Both the position numbers and the translations under genes were made by a program. A DNA stretch of 48,849 nt. Origin: Paracoccaceae bacterium (GTDB taxonomy: Bacteria; Pseudomonadota; Alphaproteobacteria; Rhodobacterales; Rhodobacteraceae). Location of the stretch: positions 1 through 48,849 of the forward strand of contig JAPPHA010000046.1 of assembly GCA_028874915.1 (NCBI GenBank). Reading direction: 5' to 3'. Shown here one piece after another: positions 1 through 8,512 of the stretch (positions are counted from its first letter, which is position 1; every line of letters begins with the position of its first letter). Below the pieces are notes generated by a model. The model was not told the origin of the DNA, ran no database searches, and saw only the letters and a program-made list of their open reading frames with translations.

Positions 1-351
1 GTTCGGGCCGCGCGGCTGGGCGGTAATGCAGGAAGCAGCCGCGGCGGCGTTTCGTCGGGGACGCCGCGCGGCGGCGCGGGACGGGATGAGCCGTAAGGCT
101 CTGAAACTACGGCCTTATCCGCAGTCTCGCGCGATGGCGGGCATGGGCAGGAAGTGCACCAACGGTGCGTGGGGTGTGAGAACCAAACGCCGTAAGGCGT
201 CGAGGATTGTATTTCGCCGACGTATCCGCAAAGCGAAAGAAGGTCCGGCCCCAAATGTGTCTGCAATTCCATTACTTTCGGCGACGGGCGCAACCCCCCG
301 AAAACAAGCCGATTTCGGCGCAGTTCACCGGTATTCTCGACGCCAAACCGG
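1..351. other. No recognisable gene; flank of a transposase remnant
   Basis: I see no protein family in any frame here. The stretch lies just beyond the stop codon of the ISKra4-like remnant and may be decayed IS sequence, but I could not identify an IS end. Open frames on both strands look like chance frames in GC-rich DNA. Confidence 0.3.
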
Positions 352-1092
352 TCATTGGTCGAGCATCCGCCGGATACCTATCACGGTGCGCTCCTCCATC
401 TCCATGCACATGCTCTTGTAGAGCCGGTAGTGTCGCTTGGTGTTGAACCAAGGTCGTCGCCACGGCTTTCGCCGGTCTCCGGCGTAATGGGCCTGTTGCG
501 TCATCGTGCTCACCGACGGGTCCAGGCTGGGACCCAGAGCCTGGAACAGCGCCTGACAGGCCCAGGGAGTCATCAGGCTCAGCGCATGCAGCGTGACGCG
601 GGCGGCCGCCGGGGTCAGACTGCCAGCCTTCAGATCGAGACTTTCGTCGATCGGAAAGACCGACGCCACGGCCACCGGACGATAGGGGGGCCGGGACACT
701 GTCACGAGCCCGAAGAGGGTCATGACAGTCCTCGGTGTTGACGCCACCCGGCGAACCTGCTCCCCGTCCCGCTCGATCTCCGGAACCCCGTCGTCGAGGC
801 TCTCGATTTCACGTTGGAAGACCCGGCGCAGGAATTCGAAGCCGTTGTCGCGGAACTGGTCTTCGCAGATTTTCGAAGCCTCGGTCAGCCTGTCGGAGCT
901 CACTCCCTTCTCGTGCAGCCAGACCCGAAACCGGTTCACGAGCGGTTCGTCGGCAGCCGCCTGCCACGAATTTTCGGAGCCGGACGGATGGATGGGGCTG
1001 GACAGCGGGGCCGGGAAAGGTACGTTGGTCATCGGAGTGCTCCTTTCGCAGTCTTGCGATGGGAACGCCGCCCGGGATAGGGGGACGTTCAT
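352..1092 (-). pseudogene. ISKra4-family transposase, N-terminal remnant
   Basis: The 246-residue frame resembles the amino-terminal part of ISKra4-family transposases. It has a helical start, then a core with FGLVTVSRPPYRP, the family-like FPIDESLDLKAG segment, and TPAAARVTLHALSLMTP. After about residue 190 (LFQALGPSLDPS) the similarity stops and the sequence becomes basic and unfamiliar, ending at MLDQ. The catalytic DDE region that should follow is absent. Full-length members are roughly twice this size, so I read this as a 3'-truncated element that has fused to unrelated sequence. I found no terminal repeats. The family call rests on recognised motifs and not on an alignment. Confidence 0.6.
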
Positions 1093-2116
1093 TTGTGCTT
1101 CGGAGCACTCTACTCCATCGGAATCGCCGGTCCCATCGCGTCATCTGCGGGCTGCCTTATGACACAATGGCGCTTTGGCGGGCTCCTTTGTCCTAAAATC
1201 TGAAAACTGACCGATTCCGCCAAAACCGGTCTCGACAATAATCAATCACAAACAACGGTCTAAAATCCTGCACTTTTCGCCATCCCACAAACACTTCCCT
1301 TCAAGTGTCAGCTGCCGTACTCGGATCTGGCGCAAGCTCTCGGACAGAGCCCGCCCAGGCTTTCACGTCCCGACGCAAACAAATGGATCAACGCAAGGCC
1401 GCGGCAGCAAGACAGCCAACACAAAACCGACCACGGTGATGATAGGAACCAAGAAAAATGGGAAAAGAGCAATCTCGCAAGAACGCGGAAAACTGCCAGA
1501 ATTACACGTTTCCTCTCAGCCGTCGACACATCTACCGCAGACTCGTCGATTGGGAGGAAGTGCCAGGATACGCCGCGCTGGTTTTACAATGCTTTCACGG
1601 CATGGACGTGGGCTACAGCGCGCTGATCCTGTTCGGACAGGCGTTAAGGAGTCGGCTGCTCAGTATGGCGGAAGCTGAACTGCTCGCCCTGGGCCCAGAA
1701 CACTGGCATGGACGGCATCGTTTCTTGCGGCGCTGCCGACGCTAGGCAGCGGGTTCCAGAACTAAGTGGCGGCGGTCGCGACATCGCAGGCCGAAGTGGA
1801 TATCGTCGAGGCACACGTGATCGAGTCGGTCGGCGAAGCGCTCGGCGGCCGCAATCCCGAATCGTCGGAGGGTAGCGGCGACGGCAGGTGGCGACCGCAG
1901 TCATGGGAGTCTGCAAGGACTAGATGACGTCGCGTGGAAACAGGATCAAGCGCCTGACAGGCAATATGCACGTTTACTGGCGGTACAGGCAGAGCAATTT
2001 CCGAATCGTGTACTGCTACCGGCTGGCACCACGAGGTGGTGTCTACAATTGACCGAGTGGATGGAACATGATTGACCGGTGCAAGCGGCTTGGTAGCGGA
2101 GATCAAGGGAAGACAG
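1093..2116. other. About 1 kb with no confident gene
   Basis: Between the transposase remnant and the DUF4268 gene I find only one weak candidate (1458-1745, listed separately). The A/T-richer part at 1200-1310 could hold promoters, but I cannot place -35/-10 boxes with confidence. The 3' part (1750-2110) has long open frames on the minus strand that resemble no family. Confidence 0.3.
1458..1745 (+). CDS. Small hypothetical protein (doubtful)
   Basis: This is a 95-residue frame starting at ATG, with an AGGA about nine bases upstream. The product is basic (many Arg) with a central hydrophobic stretch around VLQCFHGMDVGYSALILFG. I recognise no domain. It stands alone between a dead transposase and a nuclease gene, and may be the remnant of a longer gene or a chance frame. 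Confidence 0.2.
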   Translation: MGKEQSRKNAENCQNYTFPLSRRHIYRRLVDWEEVPGYAALVLQCFHGMDVGYSALILFGQALRSRLLSMAEAELLALGPEHWHGRHRFLRRCRR

Positions 2117-3274
2117 ATGTTCCGGGTCGACATTTCTGAAAACCGGCTCGTGCGTCTCCAGGAACGACGCTTCGCCGATCTGAATGTGCGCGAGCGCGAG
2201 CATTTTCAGGAATGGCTGGTACAAATGCCCGATGCGCTGGGCGAAGATCTCCTGATTGTCCAGAAGGAGTTCGACGGCTTTGCGGACACGCACGAACGCC
2301 TCGATCTCCTCGCCCTTGACAAGGAAGGCCGGCTGGTGGTCGTCGAGAACAAGCTCGACGACTCGGGCCGCGATGTCGTGTGGCAGGCGCTCAAGTACGT
2401 TGCCTACTGCTCCAGCCTGAAGAAAACTGAGATCGTCGAAATATATCAAAGTTATCTTGATCGCTGGTCGGAAGGCGCGAACGCAGTGGCGAACCTGTGC
2501 GACTTCCTCGATGTCGAGGATCTGGACGACGTGGTGCTGAACGCCGGCAACGAACAGCGGCTTGTGCTGATCGCGGCGAATTTCCGCAAGGAGGTGACGG
2601 CTACGGTCCTCTGGCTACTGGGCCACGGCGTGCGCACCCAATGCTTCACGGTGGTGCCGTACAGCTTTGGCAAAGAGCTCTTCATCGACCTGCGGCAGAT
2701 CATCCCGACCCCGGAGGCTGCCGATTACATGATCGGAATGGCGGCCAAGGACTCCGAGGCGCAGTCGGTCGAGGGCTCCCGCAAACGCAGTGAAAAGATT
2801 CGGCACGAGTTCTGGACGAAAGCGCTGGAGGAGCTTCGCGTCCGCAACGTCACGCGATTTGAGAATATCAGCCCATCGACCGACCACTGGCTGAGCTGCG
2901 CCACGGGTATGTCGGGATGCGCGTATAACCTGATTTTCCTGAAGAACGAGGCCCGCGTGGAGTTGACACTGCAGCGTGCCGTTCAGGAAGAGAACAAATG
3001 GATTTTCGACCGGCTCGAAAAGGGGAAGCACGAGGTCGAAGGCCGGTTCGGCGGTGAACTCCGCTGGCTGCGCCTCGACGAACGCAAGTCAAGCCGGATC
3101 TCCCACGCGCGGTCCTTCGACGGTTTTGACGCCGAGAATTGGCCGGAGATAGTCGCATGGCTCTGCCGGCACATCGTTAAACTTGATGAGGCGTTTTCGG
3201 GACCGCTCGGCCGTCTGAATCAGGAACTGAAATCCGGTGGCAGGGACCCCGTTTCATCGATCGCGGACGGTTGA
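2117..3274 (+). CDS. DUF4268-type protein with PD-(D/E)XK nuclease domain
   Basis: The product is a 385-residue protein, probably a nuclease of a defence or repair type. Residues about 1-100 carry a PD-(D/E)XK core: Asp63 in ERLDLLALD, Glu77-x-Lys79 in VVVENK, and Gln90 in VVWQALKY, the order seen in NucS/RecB-like nucleases. The C-terminal half (about 240-370) matches the DUF4268 pattern, with FWTKALEELR and an EVEGRFGGELRW-like segment. I chose the ATG at 2117 (MFRVDISENRL) because AAGGGAAG lies just upstream; an upstream in-frame start at 2072 would add 15 residues of no obvious use. The frame is intact. The next gene downstream on the same strand is 330 bases away, so it is probably monocistronic. 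Catalytic function is inferred from motifs only. Confidence 0.75.
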   Translation: MFRVDISENRLVRLQERRFADLNVREREHFQEWLVQMPDALGEDLLIVQKEFDGFADTHERLDLLALDKEGRLVVVENKLDDSGRDVVWQALKYVAYCSSLKKTEIVEIYQSYLDRWSEGANAVANLCDFLDVEDLDDVVLNAGNEQRLVLIAANFRKEVTATVLWLLGHGVRTQCFTVVPYSFGKELFIDLRQIIPTPEAADYMIGMAAKDSEAQSVEGSRKRSEKIRHEFWTKALEELRVRNVTRFENISPSTDHWLSCATGMSGCAYNLIFLKNEARVELTLQRAVQEENKWIFDRLEKGKHEVEGRFGGELRWLRLDERKSSRISHARSFDGFDAENWPEIVAWLCRHIVKLDEAFSGPLGRLNQELKSGGRDPVSSIADG

Positions 3275-3606
3275 GGCAGATGATAAAGTGGACAAGCGCC
3301 GTAAAATCGACAGGTACAGCGGTCGCTTGGCGATCTGTCTGGACTCTTGGAGGATTGCAGCCTTTGGCTGCCTTGTCTCTCTTACAGCTCGGCCTCGGGC
3401 TCAAGGCAGAGCGAGAGCGCCGATGACAACCGCGATCTCGACGAGGCGGTTCGGTTGCGGTACTCGGTTGGAAGATAGGCCCATCCCCAGCGCAGGGGTC
3501 CGAAAAGCCTTGGGGAGAGACGGGAACGCCGGGCGATGGCATGACCTTACCGGTGAATCCATGATTCCGTGTATGACTTGAGACAAGGAAGGGAACCGAG
3601 ACAGTT
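3275..3606. other. Intergenic, nothing identified
   Basis: I see no gene here. The 3' end carries AAGGAAGGGAA about 12 bases before the ATG at 3607, which probably served as the ribosome binding site of the following gene before it was broken. Confidence 0.35.
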
Positions 3607-4224
3607 ATGGCTGACACATATTAAAATTTTTGTGAGCTTTCGAAAAAGCACTCCAAAGACGAGGACTACAAAGTCGTTGTAAGGCCGGTCGAACGAAGTC
3701 GATTGCTCGTCATTGCGCCACATGGGGGAAAAATTGAGAAACACACGTCGGCGATTGCCAAGAAAATTGCCAGATGCGACTACAGTCTCTACATGTTCGA
3801 AGGGATCATGGAGAGCGGGAACAGCTGCCTGCACATCACGTCGCACAGATTTGACGAACCGTGCGCACTCAACATGCTCGACAAATGTGAATTTGCAATA
3901 GGAATACACGGACGGAAAGATCGGGCTGACAAAAGTACGATTTGGATCGGGGGGCTGGATGAAGAGTTGAAGGGTTTCCTGCACCGACATCTCAAGGCCG
4001 CGCAGTTTGATTCCATCACGGAGGGCCATTGCTTTCCCGGACAAGAATCAAAAAACGTGTGCAACAGGGGGACGACGGGAAAGGGCGTGCAGCTTGAGAT
4101 ACCTTTGTCGCTAAGGAAGCAAGAAAAATTGAAGGACGGATTTGAACGCTTAAGCAACGCCATTCGTGTGGCCATCACCGATCGGTTGAATGGGAGAACG
4201 CCAGAGATCGGGCATGGGTGCTGA
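3607..4224 (+). pseudogene. Poly-gamma-glutamate hydrolase-like protein, early in-frame stop
   Basis: From ATG 3607 the frame reads MADTY, a TAA stop (3622-3624), then NFCELSKKH and continues open to 4224. The body has the signature of the phage-type poly-gamma-glutamate hydrolase family: LVIAPHGGKIE, SLYMFEG, LHITSHRFDEP, a histidine in AIGIHG, IWIGGLDEEL, NVCNRGTTGKGVQLEI. These contain the His/Glu zinc-site residues typical of the family (established knowledge). The start resembles the family start with Lys expected at the TAA, so one substitution (AAA to TAA) broke an otherwise complete gene of about 205 residues. A downstream TTG at 3703 could restart translation, but it lies inside the first core strand. 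Family members cut capsule or biofilm polyglutamate and occur in phages and bacteria. Confidence 0.7.
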
Positions 4225-4240
4225 CAGATGGATTCGAACC

Positions 4241-4254
4241 TGTTGTATACAACA
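4241..4254. promoter_or_regulatory. Perfect 14-bp palindrome, possible operator
   Basis: TGTTGTATACAACA is a perfect palindrome 17 bases after the stop of the hydrolase-like gene and about 170 bases before IS4 copy 1. The core TTGTATACAA resembles operators of GntR-type repressors (established for that family), but no regulator gene is adjacent. It may be an orphan operator whose target gene was lost when the IS arrived, or a chance dyad. Confidence 0.3.
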
Positions 4255-4424
4255 TGCCCTACCTTTTGCTTTAGCCTCCGCACTACTGTCCGATCAAGAC
4301 ATGATCCTGCCCCTGTTGTTGTCCACGGAATTCAACGAGCATTGCCAATAAGTTGGTAGAACCGGGACTTGGTCGCGAGATCGCTAAACGTTCGGCGAAA
4401 GTATGATTTCCTTGGCCGGGTAGA

Positions 4425-5856
4425 TTACTGGATTCACACATTTCCGGCGATCTCGTAGCCGAGTTGGATGGCTCTGAATTGATACAGCCCCCGCAACATC
4501 ACGACGGGTCCTGGTTTCCCGTAGTATCCGGTCCAGCCGCCGAGACGGGCACAGACCCATGCTGCAAATGCGAGAGATCCTTTCGGATGCGGGTTCTTCT
4601 GTTTTTCGGTCTTGCCTTCAAGCGAACCGGAGACGGCTTGAAGGACAGGCAGATCCTCCGCGTCGAACACGTCCTGAGGCGGGCGTTGACCCTCTCCGTC
4701 GCGGTCCTGCACGAACTGCATGCACGAGACGCCGGCAACAAGCGTCATCGCGCAGAGCGGCCTGGAGGGCGCCGTTTCAATGGAGACCTTCTCGATGTCG
4801 AAGCCCTTCGACTTGACCGTACGGAAGAGTTGCTCGATGACCCGGTGCCGACGATGGAGTTGCGTGATCCACCGGGCCTGATCGAAAGTCTCGACCCCGT
4901 GGCTGGTCAGCAACCGCCAATGCGTGGGCTTCACGCCCCCCGGAGGATCCGTTTCGCGTGCTTCGACAATGTCGATGCGCGGCCGGGTCGGCACATCAGG
5001 GCCAACAGGCCTGTTCTTTGGCGGCTTCAGGGTGACGCTGGCGAAACGTACGGAGATCCGGGCCACGCGTTTCTTCTGGCCGGGACGGTCGGGCAATTCG
5101 ACCGTATGTTCGGCCTCCGGCCTGTTCGCCAGGCAGGAAAGGAGCTTGCCAGCCCCCTCGGCAAGGACGCGGTCCTGCGCCGCCCGGATCAGGACCTCCT
5201 AACCTTCGGGCCGGCAGGCAAACATCTCGAATATGTCGCCTTCCCGGTCGGCAACCACCGTCACCCGGGCCGCCGACGTCAGCAGATGCGCACTCGCTTG
5301 CATGCTGTCCATCCCGCATCCCGCACCGGCTCTGCTTGTCGCCAGGCACCCGGCGCTTCGACCGCTTCCCCCACCGCCAAAGCGCTCGAGGATCTGCGTG
5401 TCAACCAGTCCGGGCAGCGCACCCAACTCGGCTTCAACCGCGATCGTCGCATGGCCGACAAGACTGTTGCCCGACCCGTCATCACGAAAGCTGGTCATGT
5501 CCTGGATCGACAGGACATGCAGGCCATCGGCGCGCGAAGCCGTGCCAAGCGCCGCCTGCTCGACAATCTTCGCGACCGTCACCTTGTCATTCCGAAGAAA
5601 CCGCCCAATCCGGACCTCGCCCGCTCTGTTCCCGCCCGCGCTGCGCACCGAAATCACCCGAGGCCCTCGCTGGACAAGACGATCATGCAGAAAGCGCCCG
5701 GCTTCATCCAGACGACGATCTCCGAAATGAGAGACTCCAGTGTCCATGTCACCAACTCAAGGTCTTGCGCAATGTCGAGAACCGTAGAATCAGCAAGCGC
5801 CGCAAATGGAGAGAACGTAATCATCGGAGCATGGTGGAGATGTGTGCATACGGTAG
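4425..5856 (-). mobile_element. IS4-family-like insertion sequence, copy 1
   Basis: The ends are imperfect inverted repeats of about 21 bases. The left end reads TTACTGGATTCACACATTTC and the right end, reverse-complemented, reads CTACCGTATGCACACATCTC. The central CACACAT matches and the ends share about three quarters of their bases. The element is 1432 bp, with one transposase frame on the minus strand. A second copy lies at 35930-37384. I see no clear target duplication at this copy: the left flank ends GGGTAGA and the right flank begins ACGCTGC. The right end abuts a MORC ATPase remnant, so the insertion may have cut that gene. Confidence 0.8.
4434..5747 (-). pseudogene. IS4-like transposase, internal TAG stop (copy 1)
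   Basis: Read on the minus strand, this is a 438-codon frame with one in-frame TAG at 5199-5201. The N-terminal 182 residues begin near MDTGVSHFGDRRLDEAG (Tn5/IS4-type DNA-binding start), then LHVLSIQDMTSFRDD with the first catalytic Asp region, and VTVVADREGDIFEMF with the second. After the stop the frame continues to GVETFDQARWITQLHRR and HRVIEQLFRTVKSKGFDIE, the Y-(2)-R-(3)-E-(6)-K-like region that carries the catalytic Glu of IS4 enzymes. Everything else is open, so the single TAG is the only obvious lesion here. The same TAG is present in copy 2. Confidence 0.75.
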
Positions 5857-5910
5857 ACGCTGCAGGACGGCAGGAACGGCCTTGTGCGACGGCCAGCAGA
5901 AGCTTCAACG

Positions 5911-6099
5911 CACATCGAGTTTGCCAGCCGCCGTTTCCTCTCGGGCGGGAGCGGAAACCGTCTGACGGTGTCCATGAAAGGCCGTGAACCGCGGCCATCT
6001 GAGTCCTTCAATTCAAACGATCCCGGAACCCATCAACACTCGGAGGAAGCCCACACACCAGACGGAGGCGTGATCGAGGAGTGACCATTTGCTCTGCCA
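5911..6099 (+). pseudogene. MORC-type ATPase remnant (C-terminal half piece)
   Basis: Starting about 55 bases after the IS4 right end, the plus strand reads HIEFASRRFLSGGSGNRLTV, then SMKGREPRP, then a stop (TGA 6082-6084) followed by PFALP. It lines up segment by segment with the MORC pseudogene at 11251-12439, which reads HVEFVFHRFLSG, ISMNDRELRPFDPF and IRIWPVTLP. The TGA sits where that gene has a Trp codon. Only about 60 residues survive. This is a second, independent MORC homologue in the window, probably truncated by the IS. It lies directly upstream of the dual-ATPase gene, on the same strand. Confidence 0.6.
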
Positions 6100-6310
6100 A
6101 AACGTTACGATGAATGGCGACATTGCGGTCTTCGCCGTATGGACGGCGATCAGGCGTACACTGGCGTGACAATGTCCTTGGCAAGACCATTGTGGTCTGG
6201 CAGGTCTTCGTTTCAGTGGGGCGTGAAAATGGAACATTCCTGCGTTTCCACAGACGAGCAGAACCCTGATGCCTGGAGTGATGCCCCGAAACCGGCCGGA
6301 GCGAAGGCCA

Positions 6311-8512
6311 ATGCCTGATGTCGAAACAGACAAGCTACGATTTAGACCCAAAGCACGAATAATCCGAACCATCGGAGATCAGTTGATCAGCGGCCCTGAA
6401 GCCGCAGTGATCGAGCTGGTGAAGAATGCCTATGATGCCGATGCCAACTTCGCGGAGATAAGATTCACTCCTCCGTTTCAGGCCGGCAAAGGCCGGATAT
6501 CCATCACCGATGACGGTCACGGGATGTCTCTGGATGACATTCGCCTGAAGTGGATGGAACCAGCAACTGCTTCGAAAGTGAAGGATCGCCTCTCTCCAGG
6601 CAAAGAACGAAAGATGATGGGCTCGAAGGGGATCGGCCGCTTTGCGGCGGCAAAGCTGGGCGCAAAGATGGCGCTGACATCCACGGTCTGCACGGAGGAA
6701 GGCAACGTCTCGGTGCTGATCCCGGAACTTGACTGGAGCATTTTCAGCGATGACGTGTACCTGTCCGACATCGCGATCGACTGTCTCGTTCAGGACGCAA
6801 ACGACCCCACTGGCACAATGATCGAGATCATCGAGCTCCGTGAGGACTGGACCAAGGAGAGATTGACGAGGCTGTACAGCGAACTCAGAAGATTGATCTC
6901 GCCGTTCTCTGCGTCACAGGAGGAAGCCGAAGAATTTCGTGTCTATCTCGACTTGTCCGATTGTGACAGGAGTTCCACAGGTTTCGATCCCCAGGACATT
7001 TTTCAAGGCGACGATGCCGGTCTGCAAGGCGGTCCCTATCGCGGGCAAGGTCATCGCGTTCACCCTTTCCCGCTGCTTTCGGCTTGCGACTATGAACTCA
7101 GCGGCACGCTGTCGGCAAACGGTTCGTTTGAGGGTTCATTCACGATTCACCGCGCGGGACGGGGGGCTGAAGCAATCAAGATGCGTGGAATTGGAATAGT
7201 GCGAAGCGAGAGCGCGGGGACCGTTGAGGTTCAGCTCTATCTCTTTGACAGGGAAACCGACGCGCTGAAGAGCAACATGAGGAAGGCAGGATTGGGTGAC
7301 GTGACTGCTAGGGAAGCACGCCGGCTGCTAGACAGCATTTCCGGGGTCGCAATATACCGCGAAGGTTTTAGGGTAAGGCCCTACGGCGACCCGGCAAATG
7401 ACTGGCTGGCGCTTGATTCCCGCCGGGTTCAGGATCCATCCCTGAGAATTGGTCACAATCAAGTGGCCGGATACCTCAAGATCGAGGGCGAGCAGGAATC
7501 GAACCTGTTTGAACGAAGCAGTCGGGAAGGCTTCGAAGACAACGCGGCGTTCCAGAATCTCGCAAGGCTTATCAAGCGGTTGCTGGCAGAAGTCGTCGAA
7601 CCCAAACGCTTCGACTTTCGTGCAAGGGCAGGAATCTCCCGTTCGCGCGCAACTACCTTTGATGAACTGAAGGAACTGTCCGAACTGAAACGTGTAAGAA
7701 AGCTGATCTCGTTGCTGAAGCCGGATCAGCGTGACGAGGCAGAACAGATCATTGACAAGGAGTCCCAACGACTGTCACTTCGTGTCGAGGCGATGCAGGA
7801 GCGGCAAAGGGTTCTGGAGGCACAATCCTCGCTCGGAGCAATCCTCGCAGAGGTGTTGCACGAAGGATCCCCAGAGGCGACGTTCATCCAGAAGACCGCT
7901 GAACGAATGATGGTCAGGCTCAGGGCGTTCCTCATTGGCGATGACGACGGGCAAGCAAGAGATTTCTATTCCGAGCGGGTACCGCAAGTGAAGGCATCAG
8001 CCGACAAATTGGCCAGGCTGTTCGGGGCGCTCAGCCCATTGGCCGGCGGCAGGCGCAGGCAACCGTCGTTGTTCTACCCAATAGGCAAAATCAAGGATGC
8101 CATTGCACTGTTCGAAAACCATCAGGTCGAATTCAAGATTGAGACTACCGCAAAGGGCATGGAGTTTCTGGGACATTCGGAAGACCTCTCCACCGCCGTG
8201 GTCAATATCGTAGGCAACGCAATACACTGGCTGGAGGCGACTTATGTTGCCAGCCCTCTCGTTCAGATCACGCTCTCCCGCAGTGAAGGCGGCGGGCATG
8301 TGTTCATCGAGGACAACGGACCGGGAGTGCCAAATGAGTTTGCGGAGCGCATCTTCGAAGTCGGTTTCACCTTGAAGGACGGCGGTACAGGCTTGGGCTT
8401 GAACATTGCACAGGAAGCCCTAGCACGATCAGGTGGCAAGCTCAGGTTTCATCCGGAACACGAGCCCGGAGCATTGTTCGAAATTGTATTTCCAACAGGA
8501 CCGGAAGAATGA
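6311..8512 (+). CDS. Dual GHKL ATPase: Hsp90/MORC-like domain plus histidine-kinase-like domain
   Basis: The product is a 733-residue cytosolic protein with no membrane segments. The N-terminal GHKL ATPase (about 20-260) has the N box ELVKNAYDADA (Glu35, Asn39), the G1 box DDGHGM (about 67) and the G2 box GSKGIGR (about 104), as in MORC/Hsp90-type proteins. The middle is unassigned. A coiled region (about 460-510) leads to an H-box-like SLGAILAEVLHEG with His517, then a kinase ATPase: NIVGNAIHW (about 632), EDNGPGVP (668) and GGTGLGL (691). I prefer ATG 6311 because GGAG lies nine bases upstream; ATG 6269 has no such site. The stop overlaps the next start (ATGA), so the receiver protein is probably its phosphorylation partner. 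Motifs are intact. Neighbouring restriction genes suggest a defence role (inference). Confidence 0.8.
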   Translation: MPDVETDKLRFRPKARIIRTIGDQLISGPEAAVIELVKNAYDADANFAEIRFTPPFQAGKGRISITDDGHGMSLDDIRLKWMEPATASKVKDRLSPGKERKMMGSKGIGRFAAAKLGAKMALTSTVCTEEGNVSVLIPELDWSIFSDDVYLSDIAIDCLVQDANDPTGTMIEIIELREDWTKERLTRLYSELRRLISPFSASQEEAEEFRVYLDLSDCDRSSTGFDPQDIFQGDDAGLQGGPYRGQGHRVHPFPLLSACDYELSGTLSANGSFEGSFTIHRAGRGAEAIKMRGIGIVRSESAGTVEVQLYLFDRETDALKSNMRKAGLGDVTAREARRLLDSISGVAIYREGFRVRPYGDPANDWLALDSRRVQDPSLRIGHNQVAGYLKIEGEQESNLFERSSREGFEDNAAFQNLARLIKRLLAEVVEPKRFDFRARAGISRSRATTFDELKELSELKRVRKLISLLKPDQRDEAEQIIDKESQRLSLRVEAMQERQRVLEAQSSLGAILAEVLHEGSPEATFIQKTAERMMVRLRAFLIGDDDGQARDFYSERVPQVKASADKLARLFGALSPLAGGRRRQPSLFYPIGKIKDAIALFENHQVEFKIETTAKGMEFLGHSEDLSTAVVNIVGNAIHWLEATYVASPLVQITLSRSEGGGHVFIEDNGPGVPNEFAERIFEVGFTLKDGGTGLGLNIAQEALARSGGKLRFHPEHEPGALFEIVFPTGPEE

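Noticed and set aside
4225-4245. tRNA-like T-loop (GGTTCGAATCC on the minus strand)
   Set aside because: The T stem does not pair beyond two bases, and no anticodon or acceptor arm follows. Not a tRNA.
4464-5987. 507-codon plus-strand frame over IS4 copy 1
   Set aside because: Antisense to the transposase motifs on the minus strand; no domain.
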